Assembly: GCF_036227325.1 (NCBI RefSeq)
Contig: NZ_CP109467.1
Span: forward strand, 4,278,001 to 4,342,000
DNA length: 64,000 nucleotides
Source of the DNA: Streptomyces sp. NBC_01465
GTDB lineage: Bacteria; Actinomycetota; Actinomycetes; Streptomycetales; Streptomycetaceae
Direction of reading: 5' to 3'
A model generated the notes under the pieces. It ran no database searches. It was given only the letters and a program-made list of their open reading frames with translations, and was not told the DNA's origin. Positions within the stretch are counted from its first letter, which is position 1. Each line of letters begins with the position of its first letter. A program made the position numbers and the translations under genes. This document shows, one piece after another, positions 1-7,070 of this stretch.

Positions 1-753
1 AAACTCTTCCCAAAGAATATGATCTCCCTTGTTTTGCAGCATCGCATCAGCGAGACCCTCAAGGGAGTCGGACTCTTCACCAATCCGAACCCGAATATTC
101 CACACCCACGATTGGATCCTGCAAAGAAGCCAATTCTCATCCGTTAAATCGACGGCGTCGTTGAATTCACCTGCCGCCATCCGTGCAATAAATTGGAAAG
201 CGACTCCAAGTTGGCCGCCCTCTTCGTACATTTCATCAGCCCCTGCGGCTGCTAATGAGAGCGCCGACGAAATTTGCTCAGATGCTTGCCCGGGGTGAAC
301 CGGTACTGCACTGTCCGGCAGCTGACTATTTTCCTCTGGGAGAATCTCCCGGTTCAGAAAGGAACCGTATACGGACATTGCCATAAGGAAGGCCACGACG
401 CCCGGGAAGGTCGAATACCAAACGAATTCTTCACTATTCAGCCAATAGGACCAATACCCGAAGCCCACTACCGCAATGGAGGAAAGGATCACGCTTCCCC
501 ACGGAATGGGCTTTTTGGGAGTCTCCAGTGACTGACCCGAGAGCTTGGCGACATCCAATGCAATCTTGGTGTTAATCCATGCAATGGTCGGGGTGTGGTC
601 ACGCAAAAGCGCGTTCTTCTCGAGCTCTTCGGCCAGGCTCAAATTCTCTCGAATGTGATTTCGACGCCTCTTGGGACGGCTCACGATTCCAATTAATGTA
701 CCGAGTGAAGCAATGACGGTTGTGGTCGCGTTAGCGATAGCCTCTGGATTCAT
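1..753 (-). CDS. Partial two-TM membrane protein of unknown function, element-borne
   Basis: The reading frame is open from an ATG at 753 down to the window edge (251 codons, no stop reached), so the C-terminus lies outside. The product starts MNPEAIANATTTVIASLG, then a basic stretch (SRPKRRRNH), and has two clear hydrophobic segments at about residues 85-107 (SVILSSIAVVGFGYW) and 111-133 (STFPGVVAFLMAMSVYG), followed by an acidic, mostly soluble tail. I do not recognise the family. The DNA is visibly lower in GC than the rest of the window, and the frame contains three TTA leucine codons, which are rare in Streptomyces genes and make translation depend on the bldA tRNA. It lies inside the inferred tRNA-Arg-integrated element, so horizontal origin is likely. 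No strong ribosome binding site is visible upstream of 753. Confidence 0.7.
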   Translation of the reverse strand, partial: MNPEAIANATTTVIASLGTLIGIVSRPKRRRNHIRENLSLAEELEKNALLRDHTPTIAWINTKIALDVAKLSGQSLETPKKPIPWGSVILSSIAVVGFGYWSYWLNSEEFVWYSTFPGVVAFLMAMSVYGSFLNREILPEENSQLPDSAVPVHPGQASEQISSALSLAAAGADEMYEEGGQLGVAFQFIARMAAGEFNDAVDLTDENWLLCRIQSWVWNIRVRIGEESDSLEGLADAMLQNKGDHILWEEF

Positions 754-809
754 TGCGGCAGGATACCGAAAGCGTAGAGCGGGCGTGTCCCTTTCTCGAA
801 TATTCTGAC

Positions 810-1361
810 CTACTGAGCTTGAACTCGTGAAGTCGTCGGGTTGAGGGATAGGCCGGTTCCGGCAAGGCATCCGTCGATGAGGTCGCTGCGGTACTGGATC
901 GTGCGCAGGCCGCGCCGGACGGTCTGGACCAGGTGGTCTGGGCTGGTGAAAGCAACGTTGCTGAGCCAGCCGCGCCGCAGCAGGGACCAGATGCCCTCGA
1001 CCGGGTTGAGATCCGGTGCGTAGGACGGCAGTTGGTAGACGGTCAGCCAGTCCCGATCGGCGGTCCACCTGCGGAGCCGAACGTCGAGGTGCACGTTCAG
1101 GTTGTCCCAGATGAGCACGATCGGGCCGCCGAGTTGTTGGTGAGCGACCTGTAGCAGGTCGCGGTAGTCGGTCCAGGCGAAGGACTTGCGCCCGTCGCGC
1201 CGGCCGTCGTCGCGGCGGGGCCGGTAGATCAGGCGGGAGCGTTCGCCTGGTTTGTAGCAGGTCAGGGCGGCGATGGAGACGCGTCGGCGGGAGCGGCCAC
1301 GGACCCGGATGACGGGGGTGTGCCCGCGTCGGGCCCACGTGCGGGCGATCGGCGGCGTCAT
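810..1361 (-). CDS. IS630 transposase, C-terminal frame (orfB, DDE part)
   Basis: The annotated frame gives 183 residues from an ATG at 1361, but it is open further upstream and there encodes the first catalytic acid in FEDESGFS. The second aspartate (LIWDNLNVH) and the glutamate (LNPVEGIWSLL) lie within it, so the full DDE triad exists only if the upstream frame is joined by frameshifting. The stop codon TAG is formed by the last element base plus the TA target duplication (810-812), so insertion at TA itself completes the gene. Activity depends on whether the frame switch is programmed. Confidence 0.8.
   Translation of the reverse strand: MTPPIARTWARRGHTPVIRVRGRSRRRVSIAALTCYKPGERSRLIYRPRRDDGRRDGRKSFAWTDYRDLLQVAHQQLGGPIVLIWDNLNVHLDVRLRRWTADRDWLTVYQLPSYAPDLNPVEGIWSLLRRGWLSNVAFTSPDHLVQTVRRGLRTIQYRSDLIDGCLAGTGLSLNPTTSRVQAQ
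813..836 (+). repeat. IS630 left terminal inverted repeat
   Basis: This 24-bp end begins CTGAGCTTGAACTCGTG and matches the reverse complement of 1938-1961 except at three positions. The TA at 811-812 immediately outside is the target duplication. The transposase stop codon straddles this boundary. Confidence 0.85.
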
Positions 1362-1897
1362 CGAGAAGCCGGACTCGTCCTCGAAGACGATCCAGGCGTC
1401 GAGCGCCGCCGCGGTGTTTCCACCAGCGGCCAGGTCTCCTTCACCCAGCCAGTGATCGCCTCATCGTCACGCTCAAGGGCCCGTCTGGCCGGAATCTGAC
1501 AGGAGAAACCGTGGCGGATCAGTAGCTTGCGCACACCCTGGATGGTGTAGCTCTTGTGGAAACGGCGGCCGATCACGGTCTTCACGCGGGTCAGCGTCCA
1601 CCGCTGGTCCGGCCAGCCGTGAGCCATGGGCCCCTTGGCCAACTCCGCCTCCAGCTGCAGAAATTGGGCCTCGCTTAAGCGTGGCGGGGAGGCCGATCCG
1701 ACCGAGCGCAGGGCCCGCGGGCCGCCCTTGGCCCACGACCTCCGCCACCGCTGCACCGACCGGACACTGACCCGCAGATCTTTCGCGATGACCAGGCTCG
1801 GCTCGCCACGGGCGAACCGCCCGGCCGCCACCTTCCGGATGCCCTCGCGGAACTCTCGCCGCTCGTCCGTCAGACCACCGCCCTGCGCGTACCTCAT
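1358..1897 (-). CDS. IS630 transposase, N-terminal frame (orfA, HTH part)
   Basis: This frame encodes 179 residues: an N-terminal helix-turn-helix of the IS630/Tc1 type (RVSVRSVQRWRRSWAKGG at about residues 42-59) followed by a second winged-helix region (VIGRRFHKSYTIQGVRKLL at about 109-127), the DNA-binding half of the transposase. It ends in a TGA that overlaps the ATG of the second frame (ATGA at 1358-1361). Around 1412-1420 the frame departs from the conserved protein: after TWPLVE the expected TAAALDAWIVFEDESGF is encoded one frame away. So the join needs either a -1 programmed ribosomal frameshift or the gene has lost a base. The A-rich GGAAAC at the switch point could be slippery but is not a canonical heptamer. 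Confidence 0.8.
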   Translation of the reverse strand: MRYAQGGGLTDERREFREGIRKVAAGRFARGEPSLVIAKDLRVSVRSVQRWRRSWAKGGPRALRSVGSASPPRLSEAQFLQLEAELAKGPMAHGWPDQRWTLTRVKTVIGRRFHKSYTIQGVRKLLIRHGFSCQIPARRALERDDEAITGWVKETWPLVETPRRRSTPGSSSRTSPASR

Positions 1898-1937
1898 GAC
1901 AACGGCATACCGCGAGGATCAACCCCTGTCAGCAGCT

Positions 1938-1961
1938 ACGACACCACGAGTTCAGGCTCAG
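1938..1961 (-). repeat. IS630 right terminal inverted repeat
   Basis: Read on the minus strand it begins CTGAGCCTGAACTCGTG and mirrors the left end with three mismatches over 24 bp. TA at 1962-1963 lies immediately outside. Confidence 0.85.
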
Positions 1962-2036
1962 TAGTGAGTCCCAAGCGAGAGATCATCTGTGTGACAACGC
2001 TGAAGTGCGGCAGCAGACAAGCGCGGAAGTCTGCGG

Positions 2037-2058
2037 AGTACAGCAGGGAAGTACAGCA
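2037..2058 (+). repeat. Two 9-bp direct repeats, possible integrase arm-type sites
   Basis: AGTACAGCA occurs at 2037-2045 and again at 2050-2058, a 13-bp period, about 90 bp from the inferred attR. Tandem short repeats next to attP are the usual binding sites for the N-terminal domain of tyrosine integrases. That role here is inferred from position only. Confidence 0.35.
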
Positions 2059-2143
2059 ACCACGGCGACCAGCCTCGGATCTGGGTGGCCGTTCTCAACC
2101 GTCACGCGACTGGTATGACCGTCGCTGACCGATCTGGCTAGAG

Positions 2144-2185
2144 CTACGGATCAGAAGGTTGCAGGTTCGAATCCTGCCGAGTGCA
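2144..2185 (+). other. tRNA-Arg(ACG) 3' fragment, probable attR of an integrative element
   Basis: These 42 bases equal the 3' part of a tRNA-Arg with anticodon ACG. They start at the anticodon loop (CTACGGA), continue with the 3' anticodon-stem strand (TCAGA), a perfect T-arm (GCAGGTTCGAATCCTGC) and the 3' acceptor strand (CGAGTGC plus discriminator A). The bases before 2144 do not continue a tRNA. A fragment starting at the anticodon loop is the standard core left at the distal end when a tyrosine-integrase element inserts into a tRNA gene. Since it reads rightward, the intact tRNA-Arg should lie left of position 1 and everything from there to 2143 should be element DNA. The gene-free stretch 1962-2360 contains only the short repeats, this fragment and the following terminator. 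Confidence 0.8.
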
Positions 2186-2194
2186 CAGCAGGCC

Positions 2195-2226
2195 AGAGGC
2201 CCTCAGGAGAAATCCTGAGGGCCTCT
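2195..2226 (+). terminator. Rho-independent terminator of the original tRNA-Arg gene
   Basis: A perfect 13-bp stem (2195-2207 with 2214-2226) and a 6-nt loop follow the tRNA fragment by nine bases, which is where a tRNA terminator belongs. It marks the resumption of native chromosome. Confidence 0.75.
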
Positions 2227-2360
2227 CGCGTTGTCCGTACAGCAGCCGACGGAGCCGGTCTGGTGATCATGTGGGAACTGAACCGCCAGGCTTCGGGACC
2301 GGGCTGGAGGAAGCCGCGGGTCTTCGCTGCTGGCTGCCTACGCCTAGAGGGCACGCCCGC

Positions 2361-3344
2361 TCAGTTCTTGCGGATACGGCGGGCCTCGGCGATGAGTTCG
2401 CCGGGGAGGTTCGGACCCGCGCACGCGTAGTCGATCAGTACGTTTCCGTACGAGGCGTTCGCGAGCTCCGGTGCCAGGGTGAGCAGGGACCGCAGGTCGT
2501 CGGGCGAGCCGGTCAGGCGCGTGCGGTAGGCGGCACTCGCCGCGCGCAGGGAGACTTCCTGCGGCGCGTGTTCCAGGCCCCGTTCGGCGAGGGCCACAGC
2601 GGCGGCGAAGTCGTGCTGCTCGGCGCGTACGTCGGCGAGGTCGAGGTGGAGGGACCAGTTGGCGGGGTCCAGGGTGAGGGCCCGCTCGAAAGCCGTCGCG
2701 GCCTGGTCCAGGTTGCCCATCGCGCGCCAGGTGTTGGCTCGCGCGACCTCGGTCCACATGACGCGGTCGACGGCGTCGGCGCGGTCGCAGAGGGCGAAGG
2801 AGAGGTCGTAGCGGGCGCAGGCCCGGGGCAGTCGGGACATGGCGGCCAGGGACTCCGGAACGGGGCTGCGCTCGGAGACCACATCGAGGGCGTGGAACCA
2901 GGGTGCGAAGCGTTCGCGCATCGCTGCGGTGTCCAGGTCGTGGCCGTAGTCCAGCGTCCGCAGGCACGCCTCCGCCAGTGCCTCGGCGCTCACCGCGTCG
3001 AGGAAGCGGGCGTCGCCGAACCATGGGGCGGATCCCCACGCCACGTCGGGTCGCACCCCTGTGACCGAGCCGAGGGACATCGCCGCGTCGTCCATCTCCC
3101 CCTTGAGGAAGAAGAAGTACGAATGTGCCACCACCGCGCTCAGGGAGCCGTCCCCTTCGAGCCCCGCCTCCAGCTCTCGGCGCCGGTCCTGCCACAGCTC
3201 GGCTAGGGCCGTGTACGGCTTCGGGGCTGCCGGCGCGGAGGCTATGGCCCCCGCCAGGGTCTTCACGGCGATGACAGGGCTTCCGCCGCAGTGCGCCATC
3301 ACTCCGGCGAGAGTGACGCTCGACGCCACTGACTGATTCGACAT
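2361..3344 (-). CDS. TPR-repeat protein
   Basis: The 327-residue product has no signal peptide or membrane segment. The N-terminal two thirds are helical without a recognised domain. Around residues 205-270 there are degenerate tetratricopeptide repeats (ARANTWRAMGNLDQAATAFE, then ALTLDPANWSLHLDLADV and DFAAAVALAERGLEHAP), which show the small/large residue spacing of TPR helices. A role as a protein-interaction scaffold is inferred. It is transcribed away from the AhpD-like gene with about 80 bp between starts, so the two may share a regulatory region. It stands alone on its strand just inside the chromosomal side of the integrated element. Confidence 0.7.
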   Translation of the reverse strand: MSNQSVASSVTLAGVMAHCGGSPVIAVKTLAGAIASAPAAPKPYTALAELWQDRRRELEAGLEGDGSLSAVVAHSYFFFLKGEMDDAAMSLGSVTGVRPDVAWGSAPWFGDARFLDAVSAEALAEACLRTLDYGHDLDTAAMRERFAPWFHALDVVSERSPVPESLAAMSRLPRACARYDLSFALCDRADAVDRVMWTEVARANTWRAMGNLDQAATAFERALTLDPANWSLHLDLADVRAEQHDFAAAVALAERGLEHAPQEVSLRAASAAYRTRLTGSPDDLRSLLTLAPELANASYGNVLIDYACAGPNLPGELIAEARRIRKN

Positions 3345-3424
3345 CGCCAGAGGATGTCACGCATCTCGCGTGGCCGGTGTCTTATGCCCGACCGACCGAT
3401 CACCACCGTATGAAGGAGCCCGTC

Positions 3425-3898
3425 ATGACTGCTCGACTGAATCTGCTCGGTGACCCGGCCACGACCGCGGCCCGGGCCGCGAAGCACTTCGGTGCTGCCA
3501 GCCAGACCATCCTCAAGGAGTCGGCGGTGCCCGCCGCCACGCAGCGGCTGGTGCTGCTGCGGGCCAGCCAGATCAACGGCGACGGGTACGCCACCGATGT
3601 GTGGAGCAAAACCGCTGCGGCGGCTGGGGACGAGGCCGTGCGTATCCATCTTGTGGCCGCCTGGCGCGAGTCCACTGTTTTCAGTCGGGCCGAGCGGGCC
3701 GCGCTGGCGCTGGCCGAGCAGGGGACTCGTATCGCCGACGGCGTCGGTGGTGTCCCCGATGAGGTCTGGGCGGAGGCCGCCGAGCACTTCGACGAGGAGC
3801 AACTGGCCGATCTGGTCATGCTTGTTGCGCTGATGAACGCCACCAACCGGATGGCCGTCATGATCGGGCAGCGCGGCGGGGCGTACCAGGCGGCCTGA
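3425..3898 (+). CDS. AhpD/carboxymuconolactone-decarboxylase-fold protein lacking the CxxC
   Basis: The ATG at 3425 is preceded by GAAGGAG at 3412-3418 (6-nt spacing), which favours it over upstream in-frame starts. The 157-residue product has the AhpD-like layout: helices, then LRASQINGDGYATDVWSK, then AERAALALAEQ and LVMLVALMNATNRMAV near the end. In active family members the middle motif reads roughly QINGCAYCxxxH, with two redox cysteines and a histidine. Here both cysteines are replaced (G-D-G and Y-A-T) and no cysteine is left in the protein. Alkylhydroperoxidase chemistry is therefore unlikely. A non-catalytic or altered role is inferred. Confidence 0.8.
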   Translation: MTARLNLLGDPATTAARAAKHFGAASQTILKESAVPAATQRLVLLRASQINGDGYATDVWSKTAAAAGDEAVRIHLVAAWRESTVFSRAERAALALAEQGTRIADGVGGVPDEVWAEAAEHFDEEQLADLVMLVALMNATNRMAVMIGQRGGAYQAA

Positions 3899-3950
3899 CA
3901 CCTGCCGGGATCCGGAGGAGCATACGGGCGGGTCGATAGCCTGCTTCGTC

Positions 3951-4388
3951 ATGATGCGCGCGTGGACCTTGCCGATGTTGTTTGTGCTCTGTGGATCAGT
4001 CGTTGGTGGTGGGCTGGTCTTTGGCGGGAAGCCGGTTGAGGCCGTCGTGATTCTGGCGGTGTTTGTGCTGGCGGCGGGTATCAACTCGCCTCTGGTATTT
4101 CCGAGTTCGGTTGCTTCACTGGAGGCGGTGCGTCGCAGCTCGGCCGATGGGCGGCCGGTCGTCTACTGGAGGCCTGGTTGTACGTACTGCCTGCGGCTCC
4201 GGTTTCGGTTGGGGCGTCGCGTCCGGCAGTTGCACTGGGTCAACATTTGGCGCGACGCGGAGGGGGCGGCGGCGGTGAGGGCGGCCAATGACGGCAATGA
4301 GACCGTGCCGACGGTTGTCGTGGCGGGTCGGCCTTACACCAATCCGGATCCTGCATGGGTGCGTGAGCAGCTCGCCTCATTTGGGTGA
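3951..4388 (+). CDS. Membrane-anchored glutaredoxin/mycoredoxin-like protein
   Basis: The 145-residue product starts with two hydrophobic segments (about residues 5-24 and 30-52) and then a thioredoxin-fold domain with the redox motif WRPGCTYCLRLR (CxxC at about residues 76-79), a cis-proline loop (NETVPTVVV) and a C-terminal helix. This layout is that of actinobacterial mycoredoxin-like proteins, which reduce mycothiol-mixed disulfides. The N-terminal anchor would place the redox domain at the membrane, probably on the cytoplasmic side. Two adjacent ATGs (3951, 3954) could start it. It follows the AhpD-like gene in the same direction with 52 bp between them. Confidence 0.75.
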   Translation: MMRAWTLPMLFVLCGSVVGGGLVFGGKPVEAVVILAVFVLAAGINSPLVFPSSVASLEAVRRSSADGRPVVYWRPGCTYCLRLRFRLGRRVRQLHWVNIWRDAEGAAAVRAANDGNETVPTVVVAGRPYTNPDPAWVREQLASFG

Positions 4389-4454
4389 TTACCCTTGGTA
4401 TCCAAGGGAGTTGGATGAGATCGCTTCTATGTTCCGGGGCGGAGGTGATGCTCG

Positions 4455-5399
4455 ATGTACGAGCGGAACACGCCACCGGAGCAGCCGGTGGTACAGCAGG
4501 ATGCGATCGACGTCAGTAACTTCGTGTACGCGGCGACGGGCGTGCAGGTCCGGAGGGTGACCTTGCCGAGCGGGGAGCACTGGTTCCCGGCGGTGGATGT
4601 CGCGGGAAGTCTTGGCTATGCGAACACTCGCCAGGCCCTTCTTGTGCACGTAGCAGCAGAGTGCCAAGACAGTTTGGGCGATATTGCACGCGGCGTCTAT
4701 GGGGTAGACGCCGCGCGCAATATTGCAGGTCACGGGCTCAGGAACACGATGAAGATGGTGAATCTTCAGGGGCTCATCCAGCTGGTCAACGGATGCATGA
4801 AGCCAGACTGCGCCCCCTTCAAGGAGTGGGTGGCCGAGGTTATTGCAACCGTCCAGCGTGATGGTTCGTACACGCTCGAGCCATCCTCGGTGCAGCCTGC
4901 GCCCGAGGGAGGGGTGGCCTACGCGATGCCTCAACAAGTCGCCGATGCCATCGTGCGGCTTGAGGAGCGGAACATTCGTGCGGACGAGGCGTTCGCCGTC
5001 TGGGAAGCGGAGCGCAACGAGCTGTTGCGGGAGGCCAATCGCAGTCGGAACGCCATGACCGAGGCACTCCACCGGATCGGTGGTTCGATCGACCGGCTTG
5101 CGGACCGGCTGGAGTCCCGGCAGCCTGCGGCAGCTGATCCGACAGTAACGCCCCAGGAACTGCTGGCCACTTGGCGTGAACGCAACTTGGTTGTCACGGA
5201 CGACATCCATGCGGTGGCCGCCTATCTCGCGCCTGCGCTGGTACGGGGTGAGGCCCGGTATCGGTTCGAGGAGATCGCAGGCCGTACGGGGCTGTCGCTG
5301 GAGCGCGTGCACGACTGCGTGCGGATGCTGCTCAAGCGCGGGTGCATGCGGCAGACCGGATGTGCGTCGGACGGGGCGCCGGTGTACGTACTCCCGTAG
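4455..5399 (+). CDS. Bro-N (phage antirepressor-type) domain protein
   Basis: GGAGGTG at 4440-4446 supports the ATG at 4455. Residues about 20-130 form a Bro-N domain: VRRVTLPSGEHWFPAVDVAG, SLGYANTRQALLVHV and a C-terminal VNLQGLIQLV segment, as in Bro/KilA-type antirepressors of phages and actinobacterial homologues. Residues 160-225 are alpha-helical and charged, probably a coiled coil. The final 80 residues (RYRFEEIAGRTGLSLERVHD) look like a winged helix-turn-helix. DNA-binding regulation is likely, but the target is unknown. Homologues are common as stand-alone Streptomyces chromosomal genes. This one lies about 2.3 kb from the inferred element end, outside it. Confidence 0.75.
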   Translation: MYERNTPPEQPVVQQDAIDVSNFVYAATGVQVRRVTLPSGEHWFPAVDVAGSLGYANTRQALLVHVAAECQDSLGDIARGVYGVDAARNIAGHGLRNTMKMVNLQGLIQLVNGCMKPDCAPFKEWVAEVIATVQRDGSYTLEPSSVQPAPEGGVAYAMPQQVADAIVRLEERNIRADEAFAVWEAERNELLREANRSRNAMTEALHRIGGSIDRLADRLESRQPAAADPTVTPQELLATWRERNLVVTDDIHAVAAYLAPALVRGEARYRFEEIAGRTGLSLERVHDCVRMLLKRGCMRQTGCASDGAPVYVLP

Positions 5400-5411
5400 G
5401 GAGCAGTTGGT

Positions 5412-5453
5412 GAGCCCGAAGTCGCAAATCGACGTTGCGGCTTCGGGCTCTTT
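5412..5453 (+). terminator. Terminator after the Bro-N gene
   Basis: A 16-bp stem with one G-T wobble (5412-5427 with 5435-5450) and a 7-nt loop is followed by TTT. It lies 12 bp past the Bro-N stop codon. Confidence 0.75.
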
Positions 5454-5482
5454 CGTACCGTACCGGAAGTGCGCGAGACATT

Positions 5483-5515
5483 GCTGAGACTGTGACTGGA
5501 CGTCACAGTCTCAGC
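5483..5515 (-). terminator. Terminator overlapping the 3' end of the glycolipid-binding gene
   Basis: A perfect 14-bp inverted repeat (5483-5496 with 5502-5515) and a 5-nt loop include the stop codon region at 5511-5513. Facing the Bro-N terminator, it separates two convergent units. Confidence 0.65.
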
Positions 5516-6083
5516 GTTCCCGCAGGTCAGCGGAGATGTTTCTCAGGCGGTGCGCCATGCCTGGGTATGCGATGACCAGGCCCGAATCGTCGTACGTGAG
5601 GTCGCTGCGGAACGTGTTCGACGTGTAGCGGACCTCGTTCGGGGCCAGGTGCGTGTACGTCTGGTGCGACGGGAGCACCGTCAGGTCCGGGACTCGGATC
5701 CAGGTCATCAGGAAGTCGTGCGTGCCTGGTGTGCGGTGCAGGTTGTGGCGCAGGACCGGCATCGTGTTCGTGAGGGGCGAGAGGCCCAGGTCGCAGTCGA
5801 GCGCCTCCGTCGCCCAGGGGAGTGCGGCTCCGTTGGCCGTCCAGGTGCCCGTGCGGGCGTCTCTGCGCAGGTCCAGGTGGTGTGTGGACGACTCGGTGTC
5901 AGTGGTGGCTGTCATTCTGCGAGTGGTCCAGTTTTCGTCGGTCTCCAGCTCGTACGAGATCCAGTACGGGTGCGGGAGTGCGCCGAAGATCCGGCCCCGG
6001 GCGGTGAGGGTGGTGGAGGTGAGCGTGATCCAGGACGTCTCGTAGCCACCGCTCTCGGTGACCTGCCAGGTGAGCGTGCGCAT
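5511..6083 (-). CDS. Putative glycolipid-binding family protein (DUF1794-type)
   Basis: The 190-residue product is rich in beta strands and lacks a signal peptide. The opening LTWQVTESGGYETSWITL, the central TTDTESSTHHLDLRRDARTG and LDCDLGLSPLTNTMPVLR, and the ending FRSDLTYDDSGLVIAYPG are the conserved positions I associate with the putative glycolipid-binding family (a beta-barrel fold first described for a Pseudomonas protein). Its ligand in actinobacteria is not established. It is transcribed divergently from the DUF2797 gene, whose start at 6124 lies 41 bp away, so the pair shares a promoter region. Confidence 0.7.
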   Translation of the reverse strand: MRTLTWQVTESGGYETSWITLTSTTLTARGRIFGALPHPYWISYELETDENWTTRRMTATTDTESSTHHLDLRRDARTGTWTANGAALPWATEALDCDLGLSPLTNTMPVLRHNLHRTPGTHDFLMTWIRVPDLTVLPSHQTYTHLAPNEVRYTSNTFRSDLTYDDSGLVIAYPGMAHRLRNISADLRER

Positions 6084-6123
6084 GCGGGTCAGTGTGGTCC
6101 TGAGGAGAGAGGAGCGGGGTGAG

Positions 6124-6990
6124 ATGTGGCGATGTGGCGGGTTGCGGTGGGGAGTTGAGGGGCCCGGGTTCGTGTGGGAGGGGCCGCGGGGGAGTGTCGT
6201 GCGACCGTTGGTCTATGGGAGTGACGTCGGGTTTCGGGTCGTGGGGGAGCGGGCGTGCGTGGGGGCGCGCGGGAATGGGTGTCCGGTGGGGGCCGTCGTG
6301 CCGGGGCGGCGTACGCAGGCGCGGTGCGGGGAGTGTGCGCGGCTGGATCGGCTGCATTCCGTTGCCGCTGATGGGGCTGTTGATGATCCGCGGGTTTATC
6401 GCGTGTATCTGGCCTGGTTCGGGTGTGGGTTGGTCAAGGTCGGGATCACGCGGGAAGAGCGCGGGTCTGCGCGGTTGATGGAGCAGGGCGCCGTTGCCTT
6501 CAGTTGGGTGGGGCGGGGGCCTCTGATGGCCGCGCGGCGGAGTGAGGAGGTGCTGCGGGCCGCGTTGGGGGTGCCCGATCGGGTTCCGTATGCCGTCAAG
6601 CGGGGTGTGCGCGCTCGGTTGCCGGGGGTGGAGGAGCGGGCCGGTGAGGTTGCTGCGCTGCATGCGCGGGCCGTGGGGGTTGTGGGGTGGCCCGATTCGC
6701 TGGAGCGGGTGGCGTGTGACGTTGTGGATCACGGGCGGGTGTTCGGGCTGGAGGGGCTGCCGGAGGCTCGGGGGGTGGTGAGCGAGCTCGTCGACGGTGG
6801 TGTCGTCGGGGGGCGGCTGGTGGCTGCCGCCGGGCCCGATCTGCATCTGGAGGGTGCGGGTGGGGGCGTTGTGGTCGTTGATACGCGGCTGATGGGCGGG
6901 TGGGGGTTCGAGGCGGCTCAGGGGGTGGGGGAGGTGAGTGTTCCGGTGCGGAGTGTGGTGGTTCCCGGGGTGCAGGACGGGCTCTTCTGA
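6124..6990 (+). CDS. DUF2797 protein with zinc-ribbon and GIY-YIG-like segments
   Basis: I place the start at ATG 6124, which has GAGAGGAG just upstream; earlier in-frame codons lie inside the divergent gene. The 288-residue product matches the Streptomyces DUF2797 family. It has a cysteine cluster near residues 85-95 (ARCGECARLDR), probably half of a zinc site, followed by YRVYLAWFGCGLVKVGIT, which resembles the first strand and helix of a GIY-YIG domain. The rest is Gly/Val rich. A nucleic-acid-related function is suggested by these two elements but is not known. The third-base use (many GGG/GTG codons) fits local genes. Confidence 0.7.
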   Translation: MWRCGGLRWGVEGPGFVWEGPRGSVVRPLVYGSDVGFRVVGERACVGARGNGCPVGAVVPGRRTQARCGECARLDRLHSVAADGAVDDPRVYRVYLAWFGCGLVKVGITREERGSARLMEQGAVAFSWVGRGPLMAARRSEEVLRAALGVPDRVPYAVKRGVRARLPGVEERAGEVAALHARAVGVVGWPDSLERVACDVVDHGRVFGLEGLPEARGVVSELVDGGVVGGRLVAAAGPDLHLEGAGGGVVVVDTRLMGGWGFEAAQGVGEVSVPVRSVVVPGVQDGLF

Positions 6991-7070
6991 AGTGACCGGA
7001 GGGTCAAGAGATTGATCCCTTTCGGCAAGTCCGTGGACGGGGCCGCGGGGCGCGAGTCAGGGTTGGGGGC

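Larger units (their letters stand above)
813..1961 (-). mobile_element. IS630-family insertion sequence, complete, 1,149 bp
   Basis: The element is bounded by 24-bp inverted ends (813-836 and 1938-1961) that agree at 21 of 24 positions and start CTGAGC. A TA dinucleotide flanks each side (811-812 and 1962-1963), the target duplication typical of IS630/Tc1-mariner elements. Inside are two overlapping minus-strand frames that together make one IS630-type DDE transposase. It inserted between the lower-GC membrane gene and the att region, so it sits within the integrative element rather than in a chromosomal gene. Confidence 0.9.

Noticed and set aside
1962..2143. Possible short gene remnant between the IS and attR
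   Set aside because: No frame longer than a few dozen codons shows codon bias or similarity. Only the 9-bp repeats stand out.
2151..3206. Plus-strand open frame opposite the TPR gene
   Set aside because: It overlaps the tRNA fragment, the terminator and the minus-strand TPR gene, and its composition is that of antisense high-GC DNA.
4680..4730. Imperfect palindrome ATATTGCACGCGGCGTC...GACGCCGCGCGCAATATT within the Bro-N gene
   Set aside because: It is inside coding sequence in frame. Two similar peptide segments (DIARGVYG and DAARNIAG) do not suggest a regulatory site or recombination scar strongly enough to claim.
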